Assembly (NCBI RefSeq): GCF_000182925.2
Contig: NW_011929459.1
Coordinates: 100,001-164,000 of the forward strand
DNA from: Neurospora crassa OR74A
Lineage: Eukaryota; Ascomycota; Sordariomycetes; Sordariales; Sordariaceae
Reading direction: 5' to 3'
DNA length: 64,000 bases
Part shown: one piece after another, positions 10,484-22,261 of the stretch
How positions within the stretch are numbered: the first letter of the stretch is position 1
Layout of the letters: every line of letters begins with the position of its first letter
Made by a program: the position numbers and the translations under genes
The notes under the pieces: model-generated
What the model was told of the DNA's origin: nothing
What the model saw: only the letters and a program-made list of their open reading frames with translations
The model's database searches: none

Positions 10484-11143
10484 AGAGTAATAGGAAAGAG
10501 TAAATAGTAAGATTATTTGGTCGTTTTTACTTCCGGCTCTTTTTTATAGGTGTGGGTAAGGATGTATAGGGCTTATTCTATTTAGAAGCTTTTTGCGGGA
10601 GGGCTATTTTAACTTATAGTTTAGGTACCTTCTTATAGTAATTTATAAAGGAAATTAAATTCTAATTTATAGAATATTATTATTATATAGCTCCCTATAG
10701 TTTACTAGGGAATTAATGTTAATAGTACGAATTATTTTAGTATTATTCTAGTAAGGGTTTTGCCTTTATTGGGTAGTATTTAAGAAGATTCTATAGACGC
10801 TAGGGAATATTCTATAAATACCGAAGGGTAGGTTCTATAAATAATTGGCCGCTAGTTAAATTTATTTATAAGTTATTAAGGGTATTAGTTAGTTAAGGAA
10901 GCCTTCGGGTAGAATCTTTTATATTAGGCCTCCTCTTAGGGTATATAAGTAGTATGCGAGAGGCGCTCTACACTCTCCCGTCCTCCTACCGATTATATTT
11001 TAGGGAATTTAAGAAGGGAAAGTAAATATATATTTTGAAGTAAGTTTAGCCTTACTATATAAGCTTCGGACTACTTACCTTCGTAATTTTGTAAATTCTT
11101 TCGTTTATTTACGAACGGTTGGCTTTTTTAGGCGTATAATAGT

Positions 11144-12939
11144 TATTTAATTAATTTTATTAATAATTATATATTTATTTTAAAGATTAAACTATATATA
11201 TTTAAATTTAAATAATTAAATTATAAAATTGCGAATAGTTTATTAAATTAGTTATAGTTTATTTGATAGTACTTTACTATATAGATAACCATAGTAATTT
11301 TAGAGTTAATATATATTAAAAACCCCAACTTTAGAAGGGGTGTATTTATTAAATTAAAAACTAATACCCTTCGGGGTTAATTAGTAATTTATAATAATTT
11401 TTTAAATTATATAGTTTTATATTAGTAATAGTTTATTTAAATTTTTGCCCTATTAATTTTCGATGGCTAGGTCTTAGTTAGCTATAGTAATAATGGGTAA
11501 CGGAGGGTTAGGGCTCGACTTTAGAGAAGGAATTTGAAAAACGGTTACTATATTTAAGGAAGGTAGTAAGCGTATAAATTACTTAATTCCGATACGGGGA
11601 GGTAATGATAATAAATATTAATATAAGGTTCTTTTGGGTTTTATAATTGGAATAAATATAATTTAAATCCCTTAACGAGGAATAATTGGAGGGTAAATTT
11701 AGTACTAGTAGTTGTAGTAATTCTAGTTTTAATAGTATATATTAAAGTTATTAAGGTTAAAAAGTTTGTAATTGAATTTTAGGCTCGGTCTATTAGTCCG
11801 CTTTACTATATATATTAATTGGGTTGGGCCTTTTTTCCTAGAGAATTGTATATTCTTTATTAGGTGTGTTGGGGAATTAGGACTTTTATTATAAATAAAT
11901 TAAATTGTTTAAAGAAGGCCTATATTCGAATATACTAATATAGAATAATAGAATAGGATGTATAGTTTTATTTTATTAGTTTCTAAGATTATTATAATAA
12001 TTAATAGGGATAGTTGGAGGTATTAATATTTAATTATTAGAAGTAAAATTCTTAGATTTATTAAAAACTAATTATTGCAAAAGTATTTACTAAGGATGTT
12101 TTTATTAATTAGGAACGAAAGTTAGGGGATTGAAGACGATTAGATATTATTATAATTTTAATTATAAATTATACTAATTAAAGATCGGATAGTATTATTT
12201 TTTAACCTATTCGGTACCTTATAATAAATTAAAATATTTAGGCTCCTAGGGGAATATAATTATAAGGTTAAAATTTAAAGAAATTAATAGAAGGGTACTA
12301 TTAAGGGTGGAGCTTGCGGCTTAATTTGACTCAATACGGGGAAATTCACTAGGTCTAAATATAATAAGGATTAATAAATTGAAAGCTCTTTTTTAATTTC
12401 GTAGGTAGTAGTATATAGCCGTTTTTAGTTAATAGAGTAATTTATTTATTTAATTATAATAACGAACGAAACTTTAATTTACTAAATAGCTTATATTACT
12501 TTAATAGTACGTTAATTTTTTAAAGGGATTATCGGTTTAAACCAATAGAAATTTAAAGTAATAATAGGTTTATAATGCCTTTAAATATTTTAGGCCGTAC
12601 GCGCGCTATATTAATATAATTAGTAAATATTCCTTTAATTGGAAGGTTTAAGTAATTTTATTAAATTATATTATATTAGGGATAGAATATTACAATTATT
12701 ACTCTTTAATAAAGAATCCTTAATAAATATAAATTATTAACTTATATTAATTATATCCCTACCCTTTATATATACCGCCTATTACTACTATTAATTAAAT
12801 AGTTTAGTAAAATTTCCGAATTGGTTTAGGGAGGTTAGTAACGACTACTTAGGGCTAGAAAGCTATTTAAATTTAATTATTTAAAGGAAATAAAAATTGT
12901 AATAAGGTTTCTATTAGTAAATTAATAGAAAGATTATTA
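11144..12939 (+). rRNA. 18S rRNA gene, unit 2, RIP-degraded
   Basis: Second small-subunit gene, again 1796 bases with no insertion or deletion against unit 1. The 530 loop reads GTACTAGTAGTTGTAGTAA at 11702, hit at different bases from unit 1, so the two copies mutated independently. Many TpG steps survive while CpA is almost gone, so changes here fall mostly on C of the + strand. The 3' end is AGATTATTA at 12931-12939. Confidence 0.95.
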
Positions 12940-13129
12940 TAGAATTATAAAACTCTTATAAACTATTACGAATTTTATTTATATAATTATTTTAGCGCTA
13001 GTAGTCTGGAAAAGCCTTTGGGCCCTCCCGGATCTTTGGGTCTCTTATTTGCGGGAGGCTGCCCGCTGGAGTATTGAAATTAAATTCTTAATATTTTATA
13101 TCTCTCTAAGTAAATTTTTAAATAAATTA
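12940..13129 (+). other. ITS1, unit 2
   Basis: 190 bases. It keeps GGGCCCTCCCGGATCTTTGG and GCGGGAGGCTGCCCGCTGG in the core (13020-13070), so it is one of the better copies for inferring the original ITS1. Confidence 0.9.
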
Positions 13130-13287
13130 AAACTTTTAATAATAGATCTCTTAGTTTTAGTATTAATAAAGAATATAATGAAATATAATAAGTAATATAA
13201 ATTGTAGAATTTAGTAAATTATCGAATCTTTAAACGTATATTATATTTGCTAATATTTTGGCGAATATACTTATTCGAACGTTATTT
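13130..13287 (+). rRNA. 5.8S rRNA gene, unit 2, RIP-degraded
   Basis: 158 bases from AAACTTTTAATAATAGATCT to the remnant of the CATTT end. The central GAACGCAGCGAAATG of fungal 5.8S reads GAATATAATGAAATA, more altered than in unit 1. CGAACGTTATTT at the 3' end is nearly intact. Confidence 0.95.
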
Positions 13288-13438
13288 TAATTATTAAATT
13301 CTATTTATATTAGGGATCCGTAGCTATTTGTAATCCTTTAAAATTAATAGCGGGTTTATTAATTATATTAAATATAATAATTTTATATTATTATAGTTAT
13401 ATAGTAGGTTTTTATTATAAAACCCTTTATTTTTAAAG
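13288..13438 (+). other. ITS2, unit 2
   Basis: 151 bases, same length as unit 1. GGGATCCGTAGC (13314) remains of the GC-rich first helix. Confidence 0.9.
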
Positions 13439-16400
13439 TTGACTTCGGATTAGGTAGGAATACCCGCTAAATTTAAATATATTAATAAGCGGAGGAAAAG
13501 AAATTAATAGGGATTGCCCTAATAATAGCGAATAAAGTAGTAATAATTTAAATTTGAAATTTAGCTTTGGTTTGAATTATAATTTATAGAGGAAGCTTTT
13601 AGTAAAGTACCTTCTAAATCCTTTGGAACGGGGCGCTATAGAGGGTGAAAGCTCTATATAATTAGATACCGATTTAATATAAAGTTCCTTTAATAAGTTA
13701 AATAGTTTAGGAATATTATTTAAAATAGGAGGTAAATTTCTTCTAAAGTTAAATACCGGCTAGAGATTAATAGTATATAAGTAGAGTAATTAAAAGATAA
13801 AAAGTACTTTAAAAAGAGGGTTAAATAGTATATAAAATTATTGAAAGGGAAGTGTTTGTAATTAGATTTGCGCTATTCCAATTATTTAGTATTTTTACTA
13901 GTATATTTAGGATAGTTTAAGCTAGTATTGGTTTTAGCGGGGGGATAAAGGTTTGGGGAATATAGCTCCTTCGGGAGTATTATAGCCTTAGGCGTAATAT
14001 TTTCGCTAGGATTAAGGTTCGCGTATTTATAAGGATGTTAATATAATAGTTATTAACGATCCGTTTTAAAATATAGATTAAGGAGTTAAGGTTTTATGTA
14101 AGTATTTGGGTGTAAAACCTATATATATAATAAAAGTGAATGTAGGTAAAAGTTTCGGTATATTATTGACCGATTTTAATATATTTGGATGGATTTGAGT
14201 AAGAATATTAAATTTTAGACTTAAAAGATGGTAAATTATATTTAGATAGGGTGAAGTTAGAGGAAATTCTAGTAGAGGTTTGTAGCGGTTCTGATATATA
14301 AATCGATTATTAAATTTAAATATAGGGGCGAAAGATTAATTGAATTATTTAGTAGCTAATTATTACTAAAGTTTCCCTTAGGATAGTAGTATTATTTTTT
14401 AGTTTTATAAAGTAAAGCGAATAATTAGGGATTTGGGGGCGCTTTTTAGCTTTTATTTATTCTTAAACTTTAAATATATAAGAAACCCTTATTATTTAAT
14501 TGAACGTAGGTATTCGAATATATTAATATTAGTGGGCTATTTTTAGTAAGTAGAATTAGCGATACGGAATAAATTGAATATAGGGTTAAAGTATTAGAGT
14601 GGATGTTTATTAGATATTATAAAAGGCGTTAGTATATTTTAATAGTAGGACGGTAATTATAAAAGTCGGAATTTGCTAAGGATTGTATAATAATTTACCT
14701 ATCGAATATATTAACTTTGAAAATAGATAGTACTTAAGTGTTTTATTTATACCCTACCTTTAGGGTAGAAACGATACTTTAAAGAATAGGCGGCTATAGA
14801 GGTTAGTAACGAAGTTTAGGGTGTAAACTTAGGTTGAATAACCTTTAGTATAGATTTTAGTAGTAATAGTAAATATTTTAATAAGAATTTAAAGGACCGA
14901 AGTAGGGAAAGGTTCTATATAAATAGCGGTTAGATATAGGTTAATTAATTTTAAGCTATAGGGAAATTCCGTTTTAAAGGAGCACTTATACCCTATATAG
15001 TAAAAGGGAAGCCGGTTAATATTCCGGTACTTAGATGTAGGTTTTACGCAGCAACGCAATTAAATACGGAAACGACGGCGGGGGCCCTGGGTAGAATTCT
15101 CTTTTCTTTTTAATAGTCTATTATTTTAAAAATAATTTATTTAGAAATAGGGTTTAATAATTGGAAGAGTCCGATATTTCTGTCGGGTCCGGTATATTTT
15201 TAATATCCTTTAAAAATTTGTAGGAGGGAATAATTTTTATATTAGGTTGTATTTATAATTGTAGTAGGTCTTTAAGGTGAATAGTTTTTAATTAATAGAA
15301 TAATATAAATAAGGGAAGTTAATAAAATAGATCTATAACTTCGGGAAAAGGATTAGCTTTAAGGGTTAGGTATATTGGGCTTTAGGTAGACGCCCTAGGA
15401 GTAGATTACTATTAGCTGGGTAATTGGCTAGCGGTTTTTAGTATCCGGGTATAGAAGTTTTTAATAGATTTCAGTTATCCAGTATATATTTAATAATTAA
15501 TTTAGAATTAGTACGGATAGGGGGAATTTGATTATTTAATTAAAATATAGTATTGCAATGGCTAAAAAGTGGTATTAATATAATATAATTTTTATTTAGT
15601 ATTCTAAATATTAAAGTAAAGAAATTTAATTAAGTGCGGGTAAATAGCGGAAATAATTATAATTTTCTTAAGGTAGCTAAATATTTCGTTATTTAATTAG
15701 TAACGTATATAAATAGATTAATGAGATTCCTATTATTCCTATTTATTATTTAGCGAAATTATAGTTAAGGGAATGGGCTTGGTAGAATTAGTGGGGAAAG
15801 AAGACCCTATTAAGCTTAATTTTAATTTAATATTATAAAAAGATATAGGAGGTGTAGAATAGGTGGGAGCTTCGGTATTAGTAAAATATTACTATTTTTA
15901 TTATTTTTTTATTTATTTAATTAAGTGGGGCTAGATTTTCGTTTAATTTTTGGTTTTAAGGTCCTTTGCAGGCCGACCCGGGTTGAAGATATTATTAGGT
16001 GGGGAATTTAGCTGGGGCGGTATATTTATTAAATTATAATATAAGTGTTTTAAGGGGGGCTTATGGAGAATAGAAATCTCTAGTAGAATAAAAGAGTAAA
16101 AGTCCTTTTAATTTTAATTTTTAGTATAAATATAAATTATAAAAGTATAGCTTATCGATCCTTTAATCCCTCGAAATTTAAAGTTAGAAGTGTTAGAAAA
16201 GTTACTATAGGGATAATTGGCTTGTAGCGGTTAAATATTTATAGCGATGTTACTTTTTGATCCTTTAATATCGGTTCTTCCTATTATATTAAAGTAGAAT
16301 TCGGTAAGTGTTAAATTATTTACTTATTAATAGGGAACGTGAGTTAGGTTTAGATTATTGTGAGATAGGTTAGTTTTACCCTATTAATAACCTTATTATA

Positions 16401-16774
16401 ATAGTAATTAAGCTTAGTACGAGAGGAACCGTTTATTTAAATAATTGGTTTTTGCGGTTGTCCGACCGGGTAGTACTATAACGCTATTATTTGCTAAATA
16501 ATAGTTAAACGCCTCTAAATTAGAATTTATATTAGAATATAATAATACTTCTAATATATTATAGACGTATAAGAATAGACTCCGGCTTTATATTTTAGTA
16601 GGCAATTCTTTTATTAGCTTTAAAGTAGCTAGTAGTAATTTGTATATTATAATTTTAATACGCGTTGGATTAAATCCTTTATAGACGATTTAGATATGCG
16701 AAAGGGTCTTATAAATAGTAAAATAGCTTTATTATTACAATTTACTAAGGGTAAGCCCTCCTTCGCTTAAATTT
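13439..16774 (+). rRNA. 28S rRNA gene, unit 2, RIP-degraded
   Basis: Large-subunit gene of 3336 bases, starting at TTGACTTCGGATTAGGTAGG. It is unusual in keeping the universal sarcin-ricin loop AGTACGAGAGGAACC unchanged at 16416-16430, followed by a mostly intact stretch with TTGTCCGACCGGGTAG. CAGCAACGCAATT near 15047, with CpA left, is another well-preserved patch. Elsewhere the gene is heavily altered, so the intact loop does not argue for function. Confidence 0.95.
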
Positions 16775-18077
16775 CCTAGTAGAAGGGTTTGTTTAATAAG
16801 TAGGTATTTATTAGGGGGTCCCCCCGAAATTTAGTTACTAAAGTTTAAGAGGGCGAAAGTATTTTATTAGAGGGAAAGTATAGGGTAAGTAGGGATAGGA
16901 AGGGGATTTGGTTAAATTTAGTATTTCTTAGGTTTAGATAATATTACCTTAGAAGTACGGGCGGGTTGGGTATAAGGGGTTTACTATATTAGTAGTTAAT
17001 TTATAGAAGGCTCGGTAGTTATATATAGTATATATTTAGGGAAGTGTTAATTAGCGTAGTATATATAGGTACGGTTGGGCCGGGCCTTTATAAATTTTAG
17101 TAGTTATAGTAGGTAGGGTAGGTAAAAGCGACTAATTAAGCGGTAGTAGGGTAGGAATAATTAGGTAGGTGAGTAATTTTTAAGTAAATTTGTAATTTTA
17201 GATAAGTAAATATATTTATAATTAGGTTAGGTGTGGCGTTAGGTAGGTAAGTACGTTCGAATTATATAAAATAGTATAGAGAAGAGAGGGTAAGTAAGTA
17301 CGTCCGGGCAGGTTAAATATATAGGGTAGGTAGGTACGTTTAGGTATAGAATTTTTGTATAGATAGTAGTTATATTAGGAAGGTAAGGGCGAGGGTTTGT
17401 ATAGGGTAGGTAAGAAGGATTAAGAGGTTTGGGGGGGCTAAGGGGTTGCTTTCTAACTCCTATTAGGAGGGGTTTATTAAAGGAAAGGGTAGGGTAGTAA
17501 TAAAAGGGGGTAAATAAATAAAGAAACTATATAGTTAAATAAAGGTATTTATAGCCTTTTTATTAGAAGATATAGTAGGGTAGGTAGGAAAAGGTTATAT
17601 AGGATTGTATTTTTACATAAAGTAAAAGTATAAAGGGGGAGGCTATTTTTTTGATTTCTAGGTAGGCGAGGCGGTAGGTAGGCTATTTAGGCTAGGAATA
17701 GTTTAATTTTTAGGGGGGGAGCGAAAATTTCTTTCTTCTTTTTCTTTTCCTTTTTTATTTATTTATTTTTTTTCTTTCTTCTTTTTCTCCTCCCTCTTTC
17801 TTCTTCTTACTTTTATCCTCTTTATTACTCTTCCTCCTCCCTTTCCTTTCCTCTCCGTCTTCCTTCGTTTTAATCCTTTTTTTCTTTTCTTTTCCTTTTT
17901 CTTTTTTCTTTTTAGCTTTTAACCTCTTTTTAGGGCTTTCCTCTCTTAATATTTCTTTCCTTATACCTCCAAACCCCCTTCCATTCCCTTCTTTTATATT
18001 ATATTTATATAAGGATAAAAAAGTAATATGATTAATATGTAAATAAAATAAAGAAGGTTCTTATTCTTCTTTTCTTT

Positions 18078-18078
<1 letters not shown>

Positions 18079-18120
<42 letters not shown>
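18079..18120 (+). repeat. Poly-T tract, unit 3 (42 T)
   Basis: One of the two shortest runs. The 16-base difference from unit 2 accounts for the whole length difference of the spacers. Confidence 0.9.
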
Positions 18121-18123
<3 letters not shown>

Positions 18124-19286
18124 TATATTTTTCTTACTTTCCTTCTACCTTTTTACTTTTGTAATATCTTACCCCCTTAGTAAGCTTCTTCCTTTCTTTT
18201 TCTTTTTATTTTTCTTTTTGTCCTTTTATTCTACCTCTAAATCTTTATTAGGTAAGGGCGTTTATAAAGTAAATAAATACTTTTAGAGTAGTAGGAGCCG
18301 GATTATAATAAAGGTAGAGGTTTTTTTTATAAATATAGGAAGAAGAAGGTATTTAGAGGCGATTAAATCGATTAATTAGAACTTATACGGTTTTAAATAA
18401 ATTGTTAGGGAAGGGTAGGTAAATAATTAATAGTAGGAAAGAAGAAAAAGAAGAAAAAAAGAAAAAAAAAAAAGAAATTTTGAAAGTAGTAGAAGAAGAA
18501 GGGTAATAGAATTTAGGGGGTATAAATAGTTAGTAGAGTAGGTAGGGTATTAGGTGGCTTTAGTTGTATAAGTAGAGAGGATATATTGAGGTTAGTATAT
18601 TAATAAAGAAGGTTGAATTAGTAAATATAAAAAGAAAAAAATAAGAGTAATATAAATATTTTTAATATAATTATAAAATATTATAAATTATATTAGGGAA
18701 AATAAAAAGTAATTAGCTTTTTATTTAGTAGAAATGTAGTTTAAATAGATATTATAAGGTAGGTACGTCTATTTTATATAAGAAAGGCGCGGCCGAGGTT
18801 AAAAAGGTAGAAGAGGGAAAGGTAGTAAAGGGTGGTATTTATTAAGTATAGGGTAGGTAAGAACGATTAGGTAGGTAAGGAAAGTGTAATTAACCTTTAG
18901 AAACCGAAGTTTTGAAAAGGAAAATTGCGAATAGGTAGTATTTATTAAGTATAAGGTAGGTAAGAACTATAGGGTAGGTACGATAGGCCTATATAAGAAA
19001 GGTAAAATTAAAGTTGAAAAGAAAAAAATAGTAGGCGGGTAATACCTATTAAATATAGGGTAAGTAGGAATAACTGGGTAGGTAAGGAAAGTATAACTAA
19101 TTTAACAAGGAAAGTATAATTTTTATAAATTTAGAGCGAGATTTTTGAGAAGGTGTAATTTAGTTGGGTAGTTAGGTGGTTATAAGTCGATTTTTAAAAT
19201 TTCCTATATTAGGGAATTTCGTAGGAGTTGAAAAGTTGTAGTTTAGACCGTCGGGCTATACTATCTTTAAATTCGAAGTTAGAAGG

Positions 19287-19306
19287 TATATAAGAAAGAG
19301 CGGCGG
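19287..19306 (+). promoter_or_regulatory. Candidate Pol I promoter core, unit 3
   Basis: TATATAAGAAAGAGCGGCGG, one G to A change against unit 1, 680 bases before the 18S. Confidence 0.3.
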
Positions 19307-19966
19307 AGAGTAATAGGAAAGAGTGAACGGTAAGACTATTTAGTTATCCTTACTTTTAGCTCCCTTTTATAGGTATAAGTAAGGACGTATAGGGCCTGCT
19401 CTACTTAAAAGCCTTTTATAGGAGGGCTGTTCTAGTTTGTAGTTTAAGTATTTTCCTATAGTAATTTATAAAGGAAATTAAATTTTAATTTATAAAGCGT
19501 TATTATTACGTAGCTCCCTATAGTTTATTAGAGAATTAATATTAATAATACGAATTACTTTAATACTATTTTAATAAGGGTTTTATTTTTACCGGATAGT
19601 ATTTAAGAAGATCTTATAAGCGCTAGGAAGTACCCTATAAGTATTGAAGGGTAGGCTTTATAGATAATTAGCCGCTAATTAAACTTATTTATAAACCGCC
19701 GGAGGTATTAGCTAATTAGGGAAGCCTTCGGATAGAACCTTCTATATTAAGCCTCTTCTTAGAGCGTATAGGCGGTATACGAAAGGCGTTCTACATTTTC
19801 CTATCTTCCTGCCGATTATATTCTAAGGAATTTAGGAGGGGAAAGTAAATGTATATTTCGAGGTAAATTCAGCCTTATTGTACAAATTTTGGACCGTTTA
19901 CTTTTGTAATTTTATAAATTTTTTTGTTCGCTTGTAAGCGGTTAGCCTTTTTAAGCGTATAATAGT

Positions 19967-21762
19967 TATTTAGTTGATTTTACTAGTAGTTATATATTTA
20001 TTTTAAAAATTAAGCTATATATATTTAAATTTAAGTAATTAAATTGCGAAATTGCGAATAGTTTATTAAATTAATTATAGTTTATTTAATAGTATTTTAC
20101 TATATAGATAACCGTAGTAATTCTAGAGTTAATATATATTAAAAACCCCGACTTCGGAAGGGGTATATTTATTAAATTAAAAACTAATGCCCTTCGGGGC
20201 TAATTAGTAATTTATAATAACTTTTCGAATTATATAGCTTTATACTAGCGATAGTTTATTTAAATTTCTACCTTATTAATTTTTAACGGCTGGGTTTTGG
20301 CTAGCTATAGTGATAATAGGTAATAGAGGGTTAGGGTTCGACCTTAGAGAAGGAGTTTGAAAAACGGTTATTATATTTAAAGAAGGTAATAAGCGTGTAA
20401 ATTACTTAATTCTAATATAGGGAGGTAGTAATAATAAATATTAATATAGGGCTCTTTTGGGTTTTATAATTAGAATAAATATAATTTAAATCCCTTAATG
20501 AAGAATAATTGGAGGGTAAGTTTAGTGCTAGTAGCTGTAGTAATTCTAATTCTAATAGTATATATTAAAGTTATTGAAGTTAAAAAACTCGTAATTAAAC
20601 CTTAGGCTCGGCCCATTGGTCCGCCTTACTATATATACTAATTAGGTCGGGCCTTTTTTTTTAGAGAACTGTATGCCCTTTACTAGGTGTGTTAGGGAAT
20701 TAGGACTTTTACTATAAATAAATTAAATTATTTAAAGAAGGTTTATATTTAAATATATTAATATAGAATAATAGAATAGGATATATAGTTCTATTTTATT
20801 AGTTTCTAGGACTGCTATAATAATTAATAGGGATAGTTAGGGGTATTAGTATTTAATTATTAGAGGTGAAATTCTTGGATTTATTAAAGATTAATTATTG
20901 TAAAAGTATTTACTAAAAATATTTTTATTAATTAGGAATAAAAGTTAAGGGATCGAAGATAATTAAATATTATTATAATTTTAATTATAAATTATACTAA
21001 TTAGGGATTGGATAGTATTATTTTTTAACCTATTTAGCACTTTATAATAAATTAAAATATTTAAGCTCTTAAGAGAGTATAATTGTAAGGTTGAAATTTA
21101 AAGAAATTAATGGAAAGGTACTATTAGGGGTGGAGCTTGCGGTTTAATTTGACTCAATACGGAGAAATTTATTAAGTCTAGATACAATGAGGATTGATAG
21201 ATTGAGAGCTCTTTTTTAATTTTGTAGGTAGTAATATATAACCGTTTTTAATTAGTAGAGTAATTTATTTATTTAATTACAATAACGAACGAGATTTTAA
21301 TTTATTAAATAACTTATATTACTTTAGTAGTACGCTAGCTTTTTAGAGGGATTATTAATTTAAACTAATAGAAGTTTAAGGTAATAATAGGTTTATAATA
21401 CCCTTAGATATTCTAGGCCGTATATACGCTATATTAATATAATTAGCGAATATTCTTTTAGCTAGAAGGTCCGGGTAATTTTATTAAATTGTATTATATT
21501 GGGGATAGAGTATTATAATTATTACTCTTCAATAAGGAATCCCTAATAAGTATAAGTTATTAATTTATATTAATTATATTCTTACCCTTTATATATACCG
21601 CCCATCGCTACTACTAATTAAATAATTTAATAAAGCTTCCGGATTAGTTTAGGGAGGTCGGTAACGATTACTTAGGGCTAGAAAGCTATTTAAATTCGGT
21701 TATTTAGAGGAAGTAAAAGTTATAATAAGGTCTCTATTAGTAAATTAGCGGAAGGATTATTA
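19967..21762 (+). rRNA. 18S rRNA gene, unit 3, RIP-degraded
   Basis: 1796 bases. The 530 loop reads GTGCTAGTAGCTGTAGTAA at 20525, keeping the first TpG. The decoding region keeps CCGCCCATCGCTACTACTAA near 21599, closer to the working sequence than in units 1 and 2. The gene ends with GGATTATTA (21754-21762). It is still altered at many invariant sites. Confidence 0.95.
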
Positions 21763-21952
21763 TAGAATTATAAAACTCCTATAAACTATTGTAAATTTTA
21801 CTTATATAGTTACTTCGGCGTTAACGGTCCGGAAAGGCCTTCGGGCCTTCCTAAATCTTTAGGTTTCCTATTCGCAGGAGGCTGCCCGCCGGAGTACCGA
21901 AACTAAATTCTTAATATTTTATATCTCTCTAAGTAAATTTTTAAATAAATTA
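21763..21952 (+). other. ITS1, unit 3
   Basis: 190 bases. GGAAAGGCCTTCGGGCCTTC near 21831 is an intact stem with a TTCG loop, and GCAGGAGGCTGCCCGCCGGA near 21874 keeps a CpA. Confidence 0.9.
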
Positions 21953-22110
21953 AAATTTTTAATAACGGATCTCTTAGTTTTAGTATTAATAAAGAATATA
22001 GCGAAATGTAATAAGTAATGTAAATTGTAGAATTTAGTAAATTATTAAATTTTTAAACGTATATTGCATTTACTAGTATTCTAGCGAATATATTTATTTA
22101 AACATTATTT
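21953..22110 (+). rRNA. 5.8S rRNA gene, unit 3, RIP-degraded
   Basis: 158 bases. AATAACGGATCTCTTAG near the 5' end and GCGAAATGTAATAAGTAATG in the middle keep more of the original than units 1 and 2. The 3' end reads AACATTATTT. Confidence 0.95.
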
Positions 22111-22261
22111 TAATTATTAAATTCTATTTACATTAGGGATCTACGGTTATTTATAGTCCTTTAAAATTAATAGTAGGTTTATTAATTATATTAAGTATAG
22201 TAATTTTATATTACTATAATCGTACGGCGGGTTCTTATTATAAAACCCTTTATTTCTAAGG
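22111..22261 (+). other. ITS2, unit 3
   Basis: 151 bases. CGTACGGCGGGTTCTTATTA (22221) preserves part of the last helix better than neighbours do. Confidence 0.9.

Larger units (their letters stand above)
7936..11143 (+). other. Intergenic spacer units 1-2
   Basis: Full spacer of 3208 bases. It holds 3' ETS remnants (7936-8030), a G/A-rich part with many GGTAAGTA and GGGTAGGT motifs (8030-8860), the C/T tract (about 8887-9145), the poly-T (9240-9297), the purine tract (about 9617-9652), the subrepeats (10012-10322), the promoter candidate (10464) and the 5' ETS. Frames in the C/T tract give only Lys/Glu-rich low-complexity peptides. No 5S rRNA gene was seen. Confidence 0.85.
16775..19966 (+). 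other. Intergenic spacer units 2-3
   Basis: 3192 bases with the same order of parts: 3' ETS, keeping AGGGGGTCCCCCCGAAA near 16812, the G/A-rich motif region, the C/T tract (from 17726), the poly-T (18079-18120), the purine tract, the subrepeats (18835-19145), the promoter candidate (19287) and the 5' ETS. Nothing else was seen. Confidence 0.85.

Noticed and set aside
7936-11143. 5S rRNA gene in the spacer
   Set aside because: No 5S-like start or internal control region was recognised even allowing for C/T and G/A changes; filamentous ascomycetes usually have dispersed 5S genes.
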